NCBI GenBank assembly: GCA_036741795.1
Contig: DAINRO010000039.1
Span: 1 to 22,340, forward strand
DNA: 22,340 bases
Reading direction: 5' to 3'
DNA from: DATKKM01 sp036741795
Lineage (GTDB): Bacteria; Chloroflexota; Dehalococcoidia; SM23-28-2; RBG-16-64-32
In this document: piece after piece, positions 1-7,700 of the stretch
Numbering within the stretch: position 1 is the first letter of the stretch
Layout: every line of letters begins with the position of its first letter
Program-made: the position numbers and the translations under genes
Notes under the pieces: model-generated
Told to the model about the DNA's origin: nothing
The model's database searches: none
Seen by the model: only the letters and a program-made list of their open reading frames with translations

Positions 1-477
1 TGCCCTTGCGGCTACTACGGCGATACGAACCGGCCCTGCACCTGCGGCAGCACCGCCGTCACCCGCTACCAGCACCGCATCTCCGGCCCGCTCATGGACC
101 GGATCGACATCTTCTGCGAGGTGCCGCGCGTAGACTTCGAGAAGCTCTCAGGAGGCCCGGCGCCCGAGGGCTCCGCGGAGGTCCGGGAGCGAGTCGAGCG
201 CAGCCGAGACGTACAGCGATTCCGCTACTCGGAGTCACGCCTCGCCGCCAACAGCGAGATGGGCCCGGTCGAAGTGCGCGAGTTCTGCCAACGCTACCTC
301 GACGACGCGGCGACGGCGTTGCTCAAGACAGCGGTCAACCAGCTCGCCCTATCCGCCCGCTCCTACCACCGCGTCCTGAAAGTAGCCCGCACCATCGCCG
401 ACCTCGCATCCGCAGAAGTCATCACGGCCGCCCACCTCGCCGAGGCGCTACAATATCGGCACCGTGGACAGGCGTGA
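1..477 (+). CDS. comM: ComM/YifB-family Mg-chelatase-like AAA+ ATPase, C-terminal part (5' end outside window)
   Basis: The frame is open from the first base and ends at TGA 475-477, giving the last 158 residues. It starts inside the cysteine cluster CPCGYYGD...CTCG, followed by RYQHRISGPLMDRIDI, the typical ComM/YifB block after the AAA+ core. The helical C-terminal Mg-chelatase domain follows, with RSYHRVLKVARTIADL and ending AAHLAEALQYRHRGQA. ComM proteins are hexameric helicases that help branch migration during natural transformation; that is family knowledge. The Walker motifs lie upstream of the window. The last 17 codons plus stop occur again at 1576-1629 (see the repeat entry). The gene lies 50 bases upstream of the lipoprotein gene on the same strand. 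Identification is strong; a transformation role in this organism is inferred. Confidence 0.93.
   Translation, partial: CPCGYYGDTNRPCTCGSTAVTRYQHRISGPLMDRIDIFCEVPRVDFEKLSGGPAPEGSAEVRERVERSRDVQRFRYSESRLAANSEMGPVEVREFCQRYLDDAATALLKTAVNQLALSARSYHRVLKVARTIADLASAEVITAAHLAEALQYRHRGQA
424..477 (+). repeat. Direct repeat, copy 1: functional comM 3' end
   Basis: These 54 bases code for TAAHLAEALQYRHRGQA and the stop codon, and match 1576-1629 without gaps. A stretch of 31 bases (427-457 against 1579-1609) is identical. The remaining differences are at third codon positions, except for one replaced codon, Gln against Ser. Weak similarity continues a few bases past the stop (TGACAYCCC). The offset between the copies is 1,152 bases. 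The pair brackets the lipoprotein gene. Confidence 0.9.
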
Positions 478-515
478 CATCCCTCTGCCGGTGCTATACT
501 TCCCTAAATCTCGGC

Positions 516-522
516 GGGAGGA
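516..522 (+). promoter_or_regulatory. Ribosome binding site of the lipoprotein gene
   Basis: GGGAGGA lies 5 bases before the ATG at 528. It is a near-ideal Shine-Dalgarno sequence and decides the start, because the reading frame itself stays open far upstream through antisense-free overlap with comM. Confidence 0.8.
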
Positions 523-527
523 TTCTC

Positions 528-1556
528 ATGACGCGATTTTTCGCAGCCTTCGCGTTCCCAGCACTTGCCGTTTTGGCGCTCGCCTGCAGCGACAGTGGGG
601 ATGACGACTCTCAGCAGCCCACTGGGACAGACGAATCCACCACCACGCCTATCCTGTCAGAGGGGGCCAGCGCATTTGAAGGCGCCATTGAGTGGATCGC
701 TTACCAGGCCATAGCCGGACGGGGCGAAATCCTCCGCCTGGTCCATCCTGACGGCACGGAAGACCATCAGATCGCGGCGGGTGCACCCGGCGAGCACGAG
801 ACGCCCGATTGGTCCCCTGACGGCAAGACGATCGTCTTCCAGACCCGTAACCTGGAGCATGAGCCGCTCTTCGTGTACGACCTGGCGAGCGACTCCTTCG
901 AGCAACTCTTCGAATGCACCGACACCTGCCTCGGCGATGACGAGCCCGCGTTCTCGCCCGACGGCAAGACGGTCATGTTCATGCGGGCGGTCGGCCCGCT
1001 CGTGAACGATATTCCGACTGACTGCGGACTCTGGGTCGGTGACATCGAGACCCGCGAGATCACGCAGTTGACGAGCAACGAACAGTGCAACCGGGAATAC
1101 GACCCGCGTTGGTCACCCGACGGCACTCAGATCACGTACTCGCGTGCGGACGAATCCACTGACCCAGCCACCGGTAGCGTCTACGTCGCGATGGCTGACG
1201 GGACCGGCGCGGTCGCTCTGACCGAAGCTTCTCTGCTCGCCGGTGGCGCAGACTGGTCACCCAACGGAGAGTGGATCGTCTACAGCACCTGCTTCCGCGG
1301 CGACCTCGGCGACTGTGGCGACTCCAACCTGTTCCGCGTCCACCCGGACGGCACGGGCGTCGAGCAACTAACCGGCTTCACCGGCGAGGACCGTGCGCGC
1401 CAGGCAAGGTACTCCCCGGATGGAGAGTGGATCATCTTCCGGAAGGAAGGGCACAACAGCGCTTCACTCCAGGCAATCCCTGCCGAGGGGGGCGATCCCG
1501 TTCCAGTGGGGGGAATTAGCCTTCCGGCTCACCCGGATTGGCAGCCGGCAGAATAG
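528..1556 (+). CDS. Lipoprotein with PD40/TolB-like beta-propeller repeats
   Basis: The protein has 342 residues. Residues 1-20 form a signal peptide (MTRFFAAF...) with a lipobox-like LALAC; Cys20 is the expected lipidated residue, so the mature protein should be membrane-anchored. A Ser/Asp/Gln/Thr-rich linker covers about residues 21-50. The rest carries WD40-like PD40 repeats, seen as PDWSPDGKTIVF (93-104), PAFSPDGKTVMFM (140-152), PRWSPDGTQITYS (193-205), ADWSPNGEWIVYS (241-253), ARYSPDGEWIIFR (293-305) and a final HPDWQP. TolB-type propellers usually bind other proteins; no catalytic motif is visible. The ATG at 528 is chosen for its strong RBS and because it opens the signal peptide. 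The gene is bracketed by two copies of the comM 3' end and may be a recent arrival. The partner and exact role are unknown. Confidence 0.9.
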   Translation: MTRFFAAFAFPALAVLALACSDSGDDDSQQPTGTDESTTTPILSEGASAFEGAIEWIAYQAIAGRGEILRLVHPDGTEDHQIAAGAPGEHETPDWSPDGKTIVFQTRNLEHEPLFVYDLASDSFEQLFECTDTCLGDDEPAFSPDGKTVMFMRAVGPLVNDIPTDCGLWVGDIETREITQLTSNEQCNREYDPRWSPDGTQITYSRADESTDPATGSVYVAMADGTGAVALTEASLLAGGADWSPNGEWIVYSTCFRGDLGDCGDSNLFRVHPDGTGVEQLTGFTGEDRARQARYSPDGEWIIFRKEGHNSASLQAIPAEGGDPVPVGGISLPAHPDWQPAE

Positions 1557-2413
1557 CCGCCCCCGTCCGCCGGGCACCGCCGCCCACCTCGCCGAGGCGC
1601 TACAATACCGCCATCGAGGATCAGCCTGACACCCCAATAGAACTGCGCGACATCGAACCCCTGCGCCTGCTCCTCGCGCACCAACCCCTGGCCATCCTCT
1701 CCGACATCGACGGCACCCTCGCGCCTATCGTCAGCGAGCCGGCGTCGGCACGCGCCAGTGATCGCGCCTCGGCGGCACTTCAGTCGCTTGCCGAACGAGG
1801 TGCCCAGGTCGCCCTGATCACCGGCCGCTCACCCGACCAGGCCCGCCGTATGATCGGCATCCCCTCCGCCAGCTACGCCACCAATCACGGCCTGACCATC
1901 CGTCTCGGTGGCGACGAATGGACTTCTCCCGAAGTCGAGCCTTATGTCGAAAAGGCTGTCTGCGTCCTTGCCGAGATCGGCTCCATCGACGTTCCTGGCG
2001 TCACCGTCGAGAACAAGGGTCCCATCCTCGCCATCCACTACCGCAACACCCCCTCCGAGTCCGAGGCGCTAGCGGCGATTGAGGCCGCGCTCCAGCGTTC
2101 GCCAACTGCCGGCGAATTCACACGGCACGGCGCGCGCAAGGTGATCGAATTGCGTCCGCCGTTGCCCCTGAACAAGGGCACGGCCGCGACGGCGATTCTG
2201 GCTCATCTGGCACCGGCGGCTGTCGTCTGCATGGGCGACGACCTTACGGACATCGATCTCTTCGACGCGGTACGGGCAAGCGGCATCCCATGCGCGGTGG
2301 TCGCCGTGGAGAATGACGAGCAGCAGGATGTGATGGAGGCGGCGGACTACTACGTGCGCGGCGTCGAGGGCGTAGAACGGCTGCTGGAAGACATCCTCAC
2401 AGCGATCCCTTAG
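1538..2413 (+). CDS. otsB: Trehalose-6-phosphate phosphatase (HAD superfamily)
   Basis: OtsB removes phosphate from trehalose-6-phosphate. HAD motifs are visible, numbered from the TTG at 1538: motif I LSDIDGTLAP (DIDGT 56-60, nucleophile and acid Asp), motif II LITGRS (94-98), a Lys in PLPLNKGTA (213), and motif IV MGDDLTDID (232-240). The length, about 245-290 residues, fits the family. The start is unclear: the only canonical start in this frame before motif I is TTG 1538, inside the end of the lipoprotein gene, and it would add about 45 residues with no family similarity, read partly across the duplicated comM tail. A non-standard start nearer 1637-1643 is possible. The gene converges on otsA and their ends overlap by 17 bases, so they are two transcripts serving one pathway. 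Confidence 0.9.
   Translation: MAAGRIAAPVRRAPPPTSPRRYNTAIEDQPDTPIELRDIEPLRLLLAHQPLAILSDIDGTLAPIVSEPASARASDRASAALQSLAERGAQVALITGRSPDQARRMIGIPSASYATNHGLTIRLGGDEWTSPEVEPYVEKAVCVLAEIGSIDVPGVTVENKGPILAIHYRNTPSESEALAAIEAALQRSPTAGEFTRHGARKVIELRPPLPLNKGTAATAILAHLAPAAVVCMGDDLTDIDLFDAVRASGIPCAVVAVENDEQQDVMEAADYYVRGVEGVERLLEDILTAIP
1576..1629 (+). repeat. Direct repeat, copy 2: displaced or imported comM 3' end
   Basis: In its own frame this copy reads TAAHLAEALQYRHRGSA and a stop, the same as the end of ComM except Gln to Ser. It is not attached to a comM gene body: 30 bases upstream the similarity is gone. Six of its differences from copy 1 are silent third-position changes, so both copies evolved as the end of a working ComM. 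It lies between the lipoprotein gene and the conserved part of otsB and is read in a different frame by the extended otsB. Confidence 0.85.
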
Positions 2414-3944
2414 TCGACAGCGAAAGCAGATCCCCAAACTGGGACCCGATCCAGTGCAGGATGTCCTGCTCTTCCACGATCCGCCGCAGCCCGGCAGCCC
2501 GCTCCCGCCTCTCCTCGGGTGACATCGTCAAGGCCTGATGTAAGGCTCGTACGGTGCCCTCGAGGTCTGTAGGCGAGACCGACAGTACGTGCGGCTCCAT
2601 CTGGTCGTGCGAGCCCGCCATCTCGGAGAGGATGACGACGCCGTTGCGGGTGTTCACGAGCGGCCCCTCCTTCGAAACCAGGTTCATCCCATCGATGATC
2701 GGGTTCACGATTAGCACGTCGTACAAAGTCATCCCGGCCATCGCCTGAGCGTAGTTTTCTTCGTAAAAGACGCGCACTGGCTGCCAGTCCGCGTCGCCGT
2801 AGTGGTCATTGATCGACTCCACCAACTCGAACGCCTCGTCCGTGTACGTTTGGTACACCCCCAGCTCCGTACGCGAGGGAACGAGGAACTGCAGGAAGTT
2901 TACCTTCCCTCGGAACTCCGGGTGCCGCTCCAACAGAAGCTCCCAGGCCCGTAGCCCTCGGATGATATTCTTACTCGGCTCCGATCGGTCAACTCGTACG
3001 ATTGTCTGCTCGCCGGTAAGTGGCGTTAGCCGCGCGACATGCCGCGAAATCTCCTCTGACTGCGCGAACTCCAGCAACTCTGCCGAATCCACCGAGATCG
3101 GATAACGGCGGACGTATATCGTGCGCCCCCGGAACTGGATAGTTCCCTCGTGGTAATCCACGACCGTGCCGTCCAGCATTCCGTCCGCACAATGGAGAAA
3201 GTTCGAGACGTCCTCCTTGGATTGCAGCCCCACAATATCGTTCGCACACATCGACTCGTGCACAGCGTGGCGCATGAAGCGCGGCAACAACCCCCAGTAG
3301 CGCGGCCCCGGCCACGGGATATGCGTGAAATGCAGCAGCGTCGCATGAGGCAGCGCCTCTCGCACCATCGAGGGGGCGAGGTAGAGGTGGTAGTCCTGCA
3401 TCATCACGACCGGCTGTTTATCGTCGCGGCGCGCTTCTCCGATGATGGCGTCGGCGATCGCCCGGTTCACGGGCGTATAGCCGCTCTCCCACGCCTCATA
3501 TACTGCCCGCCCAATGTTGGGAGTGCGAGGTGTGTTCCACATGAAGTGTTGGATAAACCAGAGCAGCGGATTGCAGATGACGTAGTAGTGGCGCTGGTAC
3601 ACCGGATTCGGCACAGTAACCAACTTCACGTACGCTTCGTCTTCGGTGGCCTTCAGCAGGTCGCCGTCCGTTTGCGCCGCCGCGCGTCGGTCCCCTTCCG
3701 TCATCGCCATCGCCACCCATGTCACGGGCACAACCTTCGACGCCGCCATGAGCGCGGTCACCATCCCGCCGCTCCCCCGGTTAGCCGACAGCGAGCCGTC
3801 CGCCTGGAGGTCGTACTGCACGGGACCGCGGTTAGAGGCGATGATGAGCCGTTTCCCGTCGAGGAGTTGACGGGTCAAACCTGAGAGGCGGTCTAATCGG
3901 TCCTGCCACGAGGTCGCGGGGGCTGACATGGGCTCTTGAAGCAT
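2397..3944 (-). CDS. otsA: Trehalose-6-phosphate synthase (glycosyltransferase family 20)
   Basis: The protein has 515 residues, normal for GT20. It joins a nucleotide-activated glucose to glucose-6-phosphate, giving trehalose-6-phosphate, the OtsB substrate. Visible blocks are LIIASNRGPVQY (33-44), the Gly-rich NRGSGGMVTAL (55-65), QDYHLYLAPSMVR (183-195), HFTHIPWPGPRYW (205-217), RVDRSEPSKNIIRG (317-330, holding the phosphate-binding Arg and Lys) and NPIIDGMNLVSKEG (414-427). These cover both Rossmann halves of a GT-B fold. RVDRSEPSKN differs from the classic LDYSKG of E. coli OtsA and resembles the actinobacterial and Chloroflexota type, so a related sugar-phosphate synthase is a minor alternative. 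Met1 (3944) has no clear Shine-Dalgarno; Met6 (ATG at 3929) is an alternative start. The gene is convergent with otsB and divergent from the tRNA. Confidence 0.92.
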   Translation of the reverse strand: MLQEPMSAPATSWQDRLDRLSGLTRQLLDGKRLIIASNRGPVQYDLQADGSLSANRGSGGMVTALMAASKVVPVTWVAMAMTEGDRRAAAQTDGDLLKATEDEAYVKLVTVPNPVYQRHYYVICNPLLWFIQHFMWNTPRTPNIGRAVYEAWESGYTPVNRAIADAIIGEARRDDKQPVVMMQDYHLYLAPSMVREALPHATLLHFTHIPWPGPRYWGLLPRFMRHAVHESMCANDIVGLQSKEDVSNFLHCADGMLDGTVVDYHEGTIQFRGRTIYVRRYPISVDSAELLEFAQSEEISRHVARLTPLTGEQTIVRVDRSEPSKNIIRGLRAWELLLERHPEFRGKVNFLQFLVPSRTELGVYQTYTDEAFELVESINDHYGDADWQPVRVFYEENYAQAMAGMTLYDVLIVNPIIDGMNLVSKEGPLVNTRNGVVILSEMAGSHDQMEPHVLSVSPTDLEGTVRALHQALTMSPEERRERAAGLRRIVEEQDILHWIGSQFGDLLSLSTKGSL

Positions 3945-4018
3945 CGCCGAGGTGTCGCCAGCCTGTCAACGCGGCCCCCATGATACGATTGCCCCGCGCC
4001 AATACACGCCGAACACGC
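3945..4018. promoter_or_regulatory. Divergent intergenic region between otsA and tRNA-Arg
   Basis: These 74 bases must hold the promoters for otsA (leftward) and the tRNA (rightward). On the minus strand TATCAT (plus 3980-3985) matches five of six bases of a -10 box and lies 35 bases before the otsA ATG. On the plus strand TACGAT (3984-3989) is a weaker -10 candidate 29 bases before the tRNA. I see no convincing -35 box for either. A TTGACA on the minus strand (plus 3965-3970) is too close to the otsA start to serve it. Confidence 0.3.
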
Positions 4019-4094
4019 GCCCCCGTAGCTCAGTAGGATAGAGCGCTGGCCTCCGAAGCCAGGTGCACAGGTTCGAGTCCTGTCGGGGGCGCCA
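4019..4094 (+). tRNA. tRNA-Arg (anticodon CCG), CCA encoded
   Basis: A full cloverleaf folds. The acceptor stem GCCCCCG (4019-4025) pairs with CGGGGGC (4084-4090). The D stem is GCTC/GAGC. The anticodon stem CTGGC/GCCAG holds the loop CTCCGAA with anticodon CCG at 4053-4055. The variable loop has four bases. The T stem ACAGG/CCTGT holds the loop TTCGAGT. The discriminator is G4091 and CCA is encoded at 4092-4094. It reads the CGG arginine codon. Confidence 0.96.
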
Positions 4095-4110
4095 TTTTCG
4101 TATCCGAAAA
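4095..4110 (+). terminator. Small hairpin directly after the tRNA
   Basis: TTTTCG, loop TATC, CGAAAA form a perfect 6-base-pair stem starting at the base after the CCA end. There is no following T run, so it is not a classic intrinsic terminator. It could mark the 3' end or guide processing of the tRNA precursor. Confidence 0.3.
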
Positions 4111-4376
4111 GCGCCTGTAATCCGAATGCGCGTCCCCAATGTCCCCACCACGATGGTGGCGTTGCCTCCTCCGCTGCTTCTCCCAGCAAATCTCTCAATC
4201 TAAAGAACTGCTTAAAAACGAGTGCCGACGGTGGGACGTCGCCGCATCCGGGGTAGCCGCTACACGTGAATTCCTTCGTAAACGACTACGTAGTTTCTGC
4301 CATTCTGAACGTGGTTTGAACATTGCGTAGTTATACGGAAGCAGGAATCTCAACATAACCAGACACTGACCTTCGC
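4111..4376. other. Non-coding region between the tRNA and the giant gene leader
   Basis: No supported gene is seen. The stretch is less GC-rich than its surroundings, mainly from about 4190 to 4370. Small structures are a hairpin CCACCA-CGA-TGGTGG (4145-4159) and a 10-base palindrome ACTACGTAGT (4285-4294), which could be an operator-like site. The promoter of the giant gene should lie here; I find no well-spaced -35/-10 pair. Short open frames on both strands show no recognisable protein. Confidence 0.5.
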
Positions 4377-4427
4377 CAGGGATCGCCGGTCCCGCTCTCG
4401 ATTGAGAGTCAGGACTGGCGGACCCTG
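4377..4427 (+). promoter_or_regulatory. Long imperfect hairpin in the 5' leader of the giant gene
   Basis: The 51 bases fold into one stem. CAGGG (4377-4381) pairs with CCCTG (4423-4427). After an A-A mismatch, TCGCCGGTCC (4383-4392) pairs with GGACTGGCGG (4412-4421) using two G-U pairs. After a small internal loop, CTCTC (4395-4399) pairs with GAGAG (4404-4408) around the loop GATT. That makes 20 base pairs, ending 26 bases before the ATG at 4454. No T run follows, so a terminator is unlikely. It does not match a riboswitch I recognise. A cis-acting RNA control element or a dispersed palindromic repeat are both possible. Confidence 0.6.
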
Positions 4428-4453
4428 ACAAGGCTCTCAAGGGCCGGGTCAAA

Positions 4454-4786
4454 ATGGTTGGGTTACTCGCTTTACTGCTGTCATTGGCGGAATCGTTCCG
4501 CCGTTTCGCCGTTTCTGCGGCCCGCGCTCTGAGCCGCCTTGGCTGGCGCGCAGCTGCGCTCGCTCCGTTTATCAAGCGGATCCACGTCCCCAGCTCCGGA
4601 CCTTCGGACATCCCCTCACTGCGACGGCAGCTCGGGATCACTCGTCGGCCGCCGGCCATCCGCATTGCCAGCCGGGCAGCGGGCTCCCTGGTGACCTCCT
4701 GCCGGCTCGGCGCCATCGCTGGCATCGCGATGGTGGCTGTCCTGATGGCGACCTTCATAGGCCCCGACTCAACCCTCGGCGCCGCC
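4454..4786 (+). other. N-terminal extension and signal/anchor segment of the giant protein (residues 1-111)
   Basis: Residues 1-78 are Arg/Ala/Ser-rich with a hydrophobic start (MVGLLALLLSLAESF). A second hydrophobic stretch, LGAIAGIAMVAVLMATFI, follows basic residues at about residues 84-101, just before GPDSTLGAAD. The second stretch looks like the true signal peptide, with possible cleavage after GAA (about residue 111). Either the protein starts downstream of 4454 or it has an unusually long N-terminal region. Confidence 0.6.
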
Positions 4787-7700
4787 GACTACACGGTCAA
4801 CAGCGCCCAGGACCTCGTTGACTCCAGCCCGGGTGACGGTATCTGCCGCACCGGCGCCAACACCTGCACTCTCCGCGCCGCCATCCAGGAGGCCAACTCC
4901 AGCCCCGGCCACCAGGAGATCTTTCTCCCCGGCGGCGTCTACGCCCTCCAGATTCCCACCGTCAACGACGACCTACCGAGCACCGGAGACCACGACATTT
5001 CCGGGAGCGTGACGATCATCGGGTCGGGCCCTGGCAGCACCGTCATCGACGGCGGCCTCCCCCTGCCGGGGGCCGACCCGGTGTCGCGCGGCCTCGACCG
5101 ATTGTTCGAGGTCCATCCGGGCACCGGCGCCGTCACCTTCAAGAACCTGACCATCCGGGAAGGATTCTCCGTGGAGTCCGGCGGCGCGATCCAGAACTGG
5201 ACCTCCGGCACCTTGCGTCTCGAGGACATCGAGGTCCTTGACAGCCTCTCCGCTGTCGGCGGCGGTCTCAACAATGCTGACCCGGCGAACTACGAGTGGG
5301 CAACGGAGCCCCTGATCCCGCCGCCATCCGGCAGGGTCGAGATCGTCAATTCGAAGTTCGAGGGTAACGCAGCCGATGGTTACGGCGCGGCGATCAACAA
5401 CGAAGCGGCCGGCACCATCATCATCCAGGACAGCGAGATCGTAAACAACCCGGGCCCGATGGTCGTCAATCCGGCCGACCCGGAGGAGATGATCCCCGGC
5501 CCCGGAGTTTATGACCCAGGAGCGGGCGCAATCTCTAATCAGGGCGCGACGGACACCGTCGGCACCATCCGCATCGAGAACTCGCAAGTCACCGACAACT
5601 ACGCCCGAAGTGCCGGCGCTGGCCTGCTGAATGACGGGACCGGCACCATCGTCATCGAGGATTCGGAGTTCGCCCGCAACACGGCCGAGGCCGGCGGTGG
5701 TGGCTTCTACACCGATGGGGGCTCGATCACTATTCGCGACAGCCAGTTCCACGAGAATCTCGCCGACGACGGCGGCGGCATGTACAGCAACGGCTCGCCG
5801 AACAAAGTGGGCCTCCGCAGCCGGATCACCATTACCGATACGACATTCCACGACAACGAGGCTCATGCATCGGGTGGTGGCCTTTACAGCGGTGGGGAGG
5901 GCCAGCTCGTCCTCACCCGCGTCACTTTTACTGAGAACCATGCCTCCGATGGTGGTGGCGGATTCGCGAACGGCGGCAGCGCGAGCGTAGCCGCCAATCA
6001 CATTCGCGTCGAAGGAAACATCGCAAACGGCGAGGGTGGGGGCGCCTGGACTGCCACCGAGCGCGGCGTCACCATCAACGACTCGGTCTTCACGGACAAC
6101 CACGCCGGTGTCCAGGTGATCGAGGAAGACGGGATGCTGAGCGACGACGTGGCAGGCGGCGGCGGCATCAGCACCGACAGCGGCGCACTTACCATTAACC
6201 GCTCCGAGTTCACTGAAAACACCGCCACCGAAGAGGGGGGCGGTCTGAGCCTGGACAACCACGGCGACATCAATATCCGCGACACCCTCGTCGCCAATAA
6301 CCGCTCCGAGGACAACGGCGGAGGCCTTGAGAACAGCGGCACCCGCGTCACCTTCGAGCGTGTCATCATCAAGGACAACTACGCCGTCCACGACGGCGGC
6401 GGCATCTACAACTCGTCCAGTGGCGAGTTCACGGTCCTCGACACGACGATCGAAAAGAACAGCGCTTCCAGCGGCGGTGGTTTTGCTAACGCGCCAGACA
6501 ACGTTCTCGTTATTCGCCGCACTCTCTTTATCGCTAACGTCGCCCGGACCCCCGTCATGGGTGAAGACGGCGACATTGAAGGAATGGGCTACGGCGGAGC
6601 CTTCTGGAGCATCAGTGATGGCGACGCCCTGATCGAGAACACAACGATGTCCTACAATCGCGCGGCAGTCGCGGGCGGCGGCATCTTCCACGACTCCGAC
6701 GGTGAACTTGAGATCACCAACGTCACCGTCTGGCGTAACCGTGCGCCCCAGGGGTCCGGTATCGGGGTGGTCGAATCGGACTTCTCGCCCACCGTACCGC
6801 CCCAACCGATGGTCTCGATGATCTCGCGGAACACGATCATCGCCGGCAACTTGGACTCTCGTAACTGCGACTGGTACATCACTTCTGACGGCGGCAACCT
6901 GGACGAGGACGCATCCTGCTTCCTCCCGGTCGCCCCCAACAGCGACATAGTGGCCTTCGGCGGACGCGACCGCCTCGGCAACCCTGAGTTGGATGCCATT
7001 GCCGACAACGGCGGTGAGACCCTGACTCACGCCACGCGCTGGGGTTCCCTCGCCATCGACGCTGGCCTCAACCCCTGCCCGGAAACCGACCAGCGCGGCA
7101 TGGAGCGCCCACAGAACGGCCGCTGCGACATCGGCGCCTTCGAGTTCGAAGGGGCTCCCTTGCCCCATGACGACACCCCCCCTGACCTGCCTACCTTCAT
7201 CCGGGGCCCCTATCAGGACGGCATCGAGACGATGGCGTTCGAGTTCTCCGGGCACGATCCGGATCCCTGCCCGGTAGACGTTCAGCCGGAGCCGGGGCTG
7301 GAGTGCGGGACCCGCGCCGAGGACCTGCTGTTCGAATGTCGGCTCCTCGTGACCGACCTGGCCGAAGCGCCGGAGATACTTGCCCCCTGGGATCCGATCC
7401 CGCCGGAACTTATGTGGGTGGGCTGCCACAGCCCCTGGTCCGTGCCACTGGCCGAGGAGGGTATCCTCGAGTTCCAGGTGCGCGCGATCGACCGCGCCGA
7501 CAACGTCGGCCCGGCCCTGGAGCGAATGCTCGGCGGTGCGGACACGACCCCGCCGAACACGACGATCGTCGACAAGCCGCCGGCGATCACCAGCAGCCGC
7601 AGCGCGACCTTCACATTCTCTGGCACCGACAACTTCACGCCTCCCCAATTCATGGAGTACGAGTGCCGACTCGACTCCCGCGACCCCGAACTGTGGCTGG

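Noticed and set aside
6..527. Upstream extension of the lipoprotein frame through comM
   Set aside because: The translation is Arg/Pro-rich shadow of comM. The strong RBS and signal peptide place the start at 528.
4019..4094. tRNA-Arg as an attachment site for an island carrying the giant gene
   Set aside because: No second copy of the tRNA 3' end and no integrase are seen in the window. The far border may lie outside, so this is unproven rather than excluded.
4315..4340. TTGAAC and TATACG as a promoter for the giant gene
   Set aside because: The spacing between them is about 10 bases, far from the usual 17, and no better-placed partner is seen for either.
4195..4758. 187-codon minus-strand open frame over the leader and start of the giant gene
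   Set aside because: The sequence is Arg/Ser/Ala-rich with no known motif and overlaps the giant gene's N-terminus and the leader hairpin antisense.
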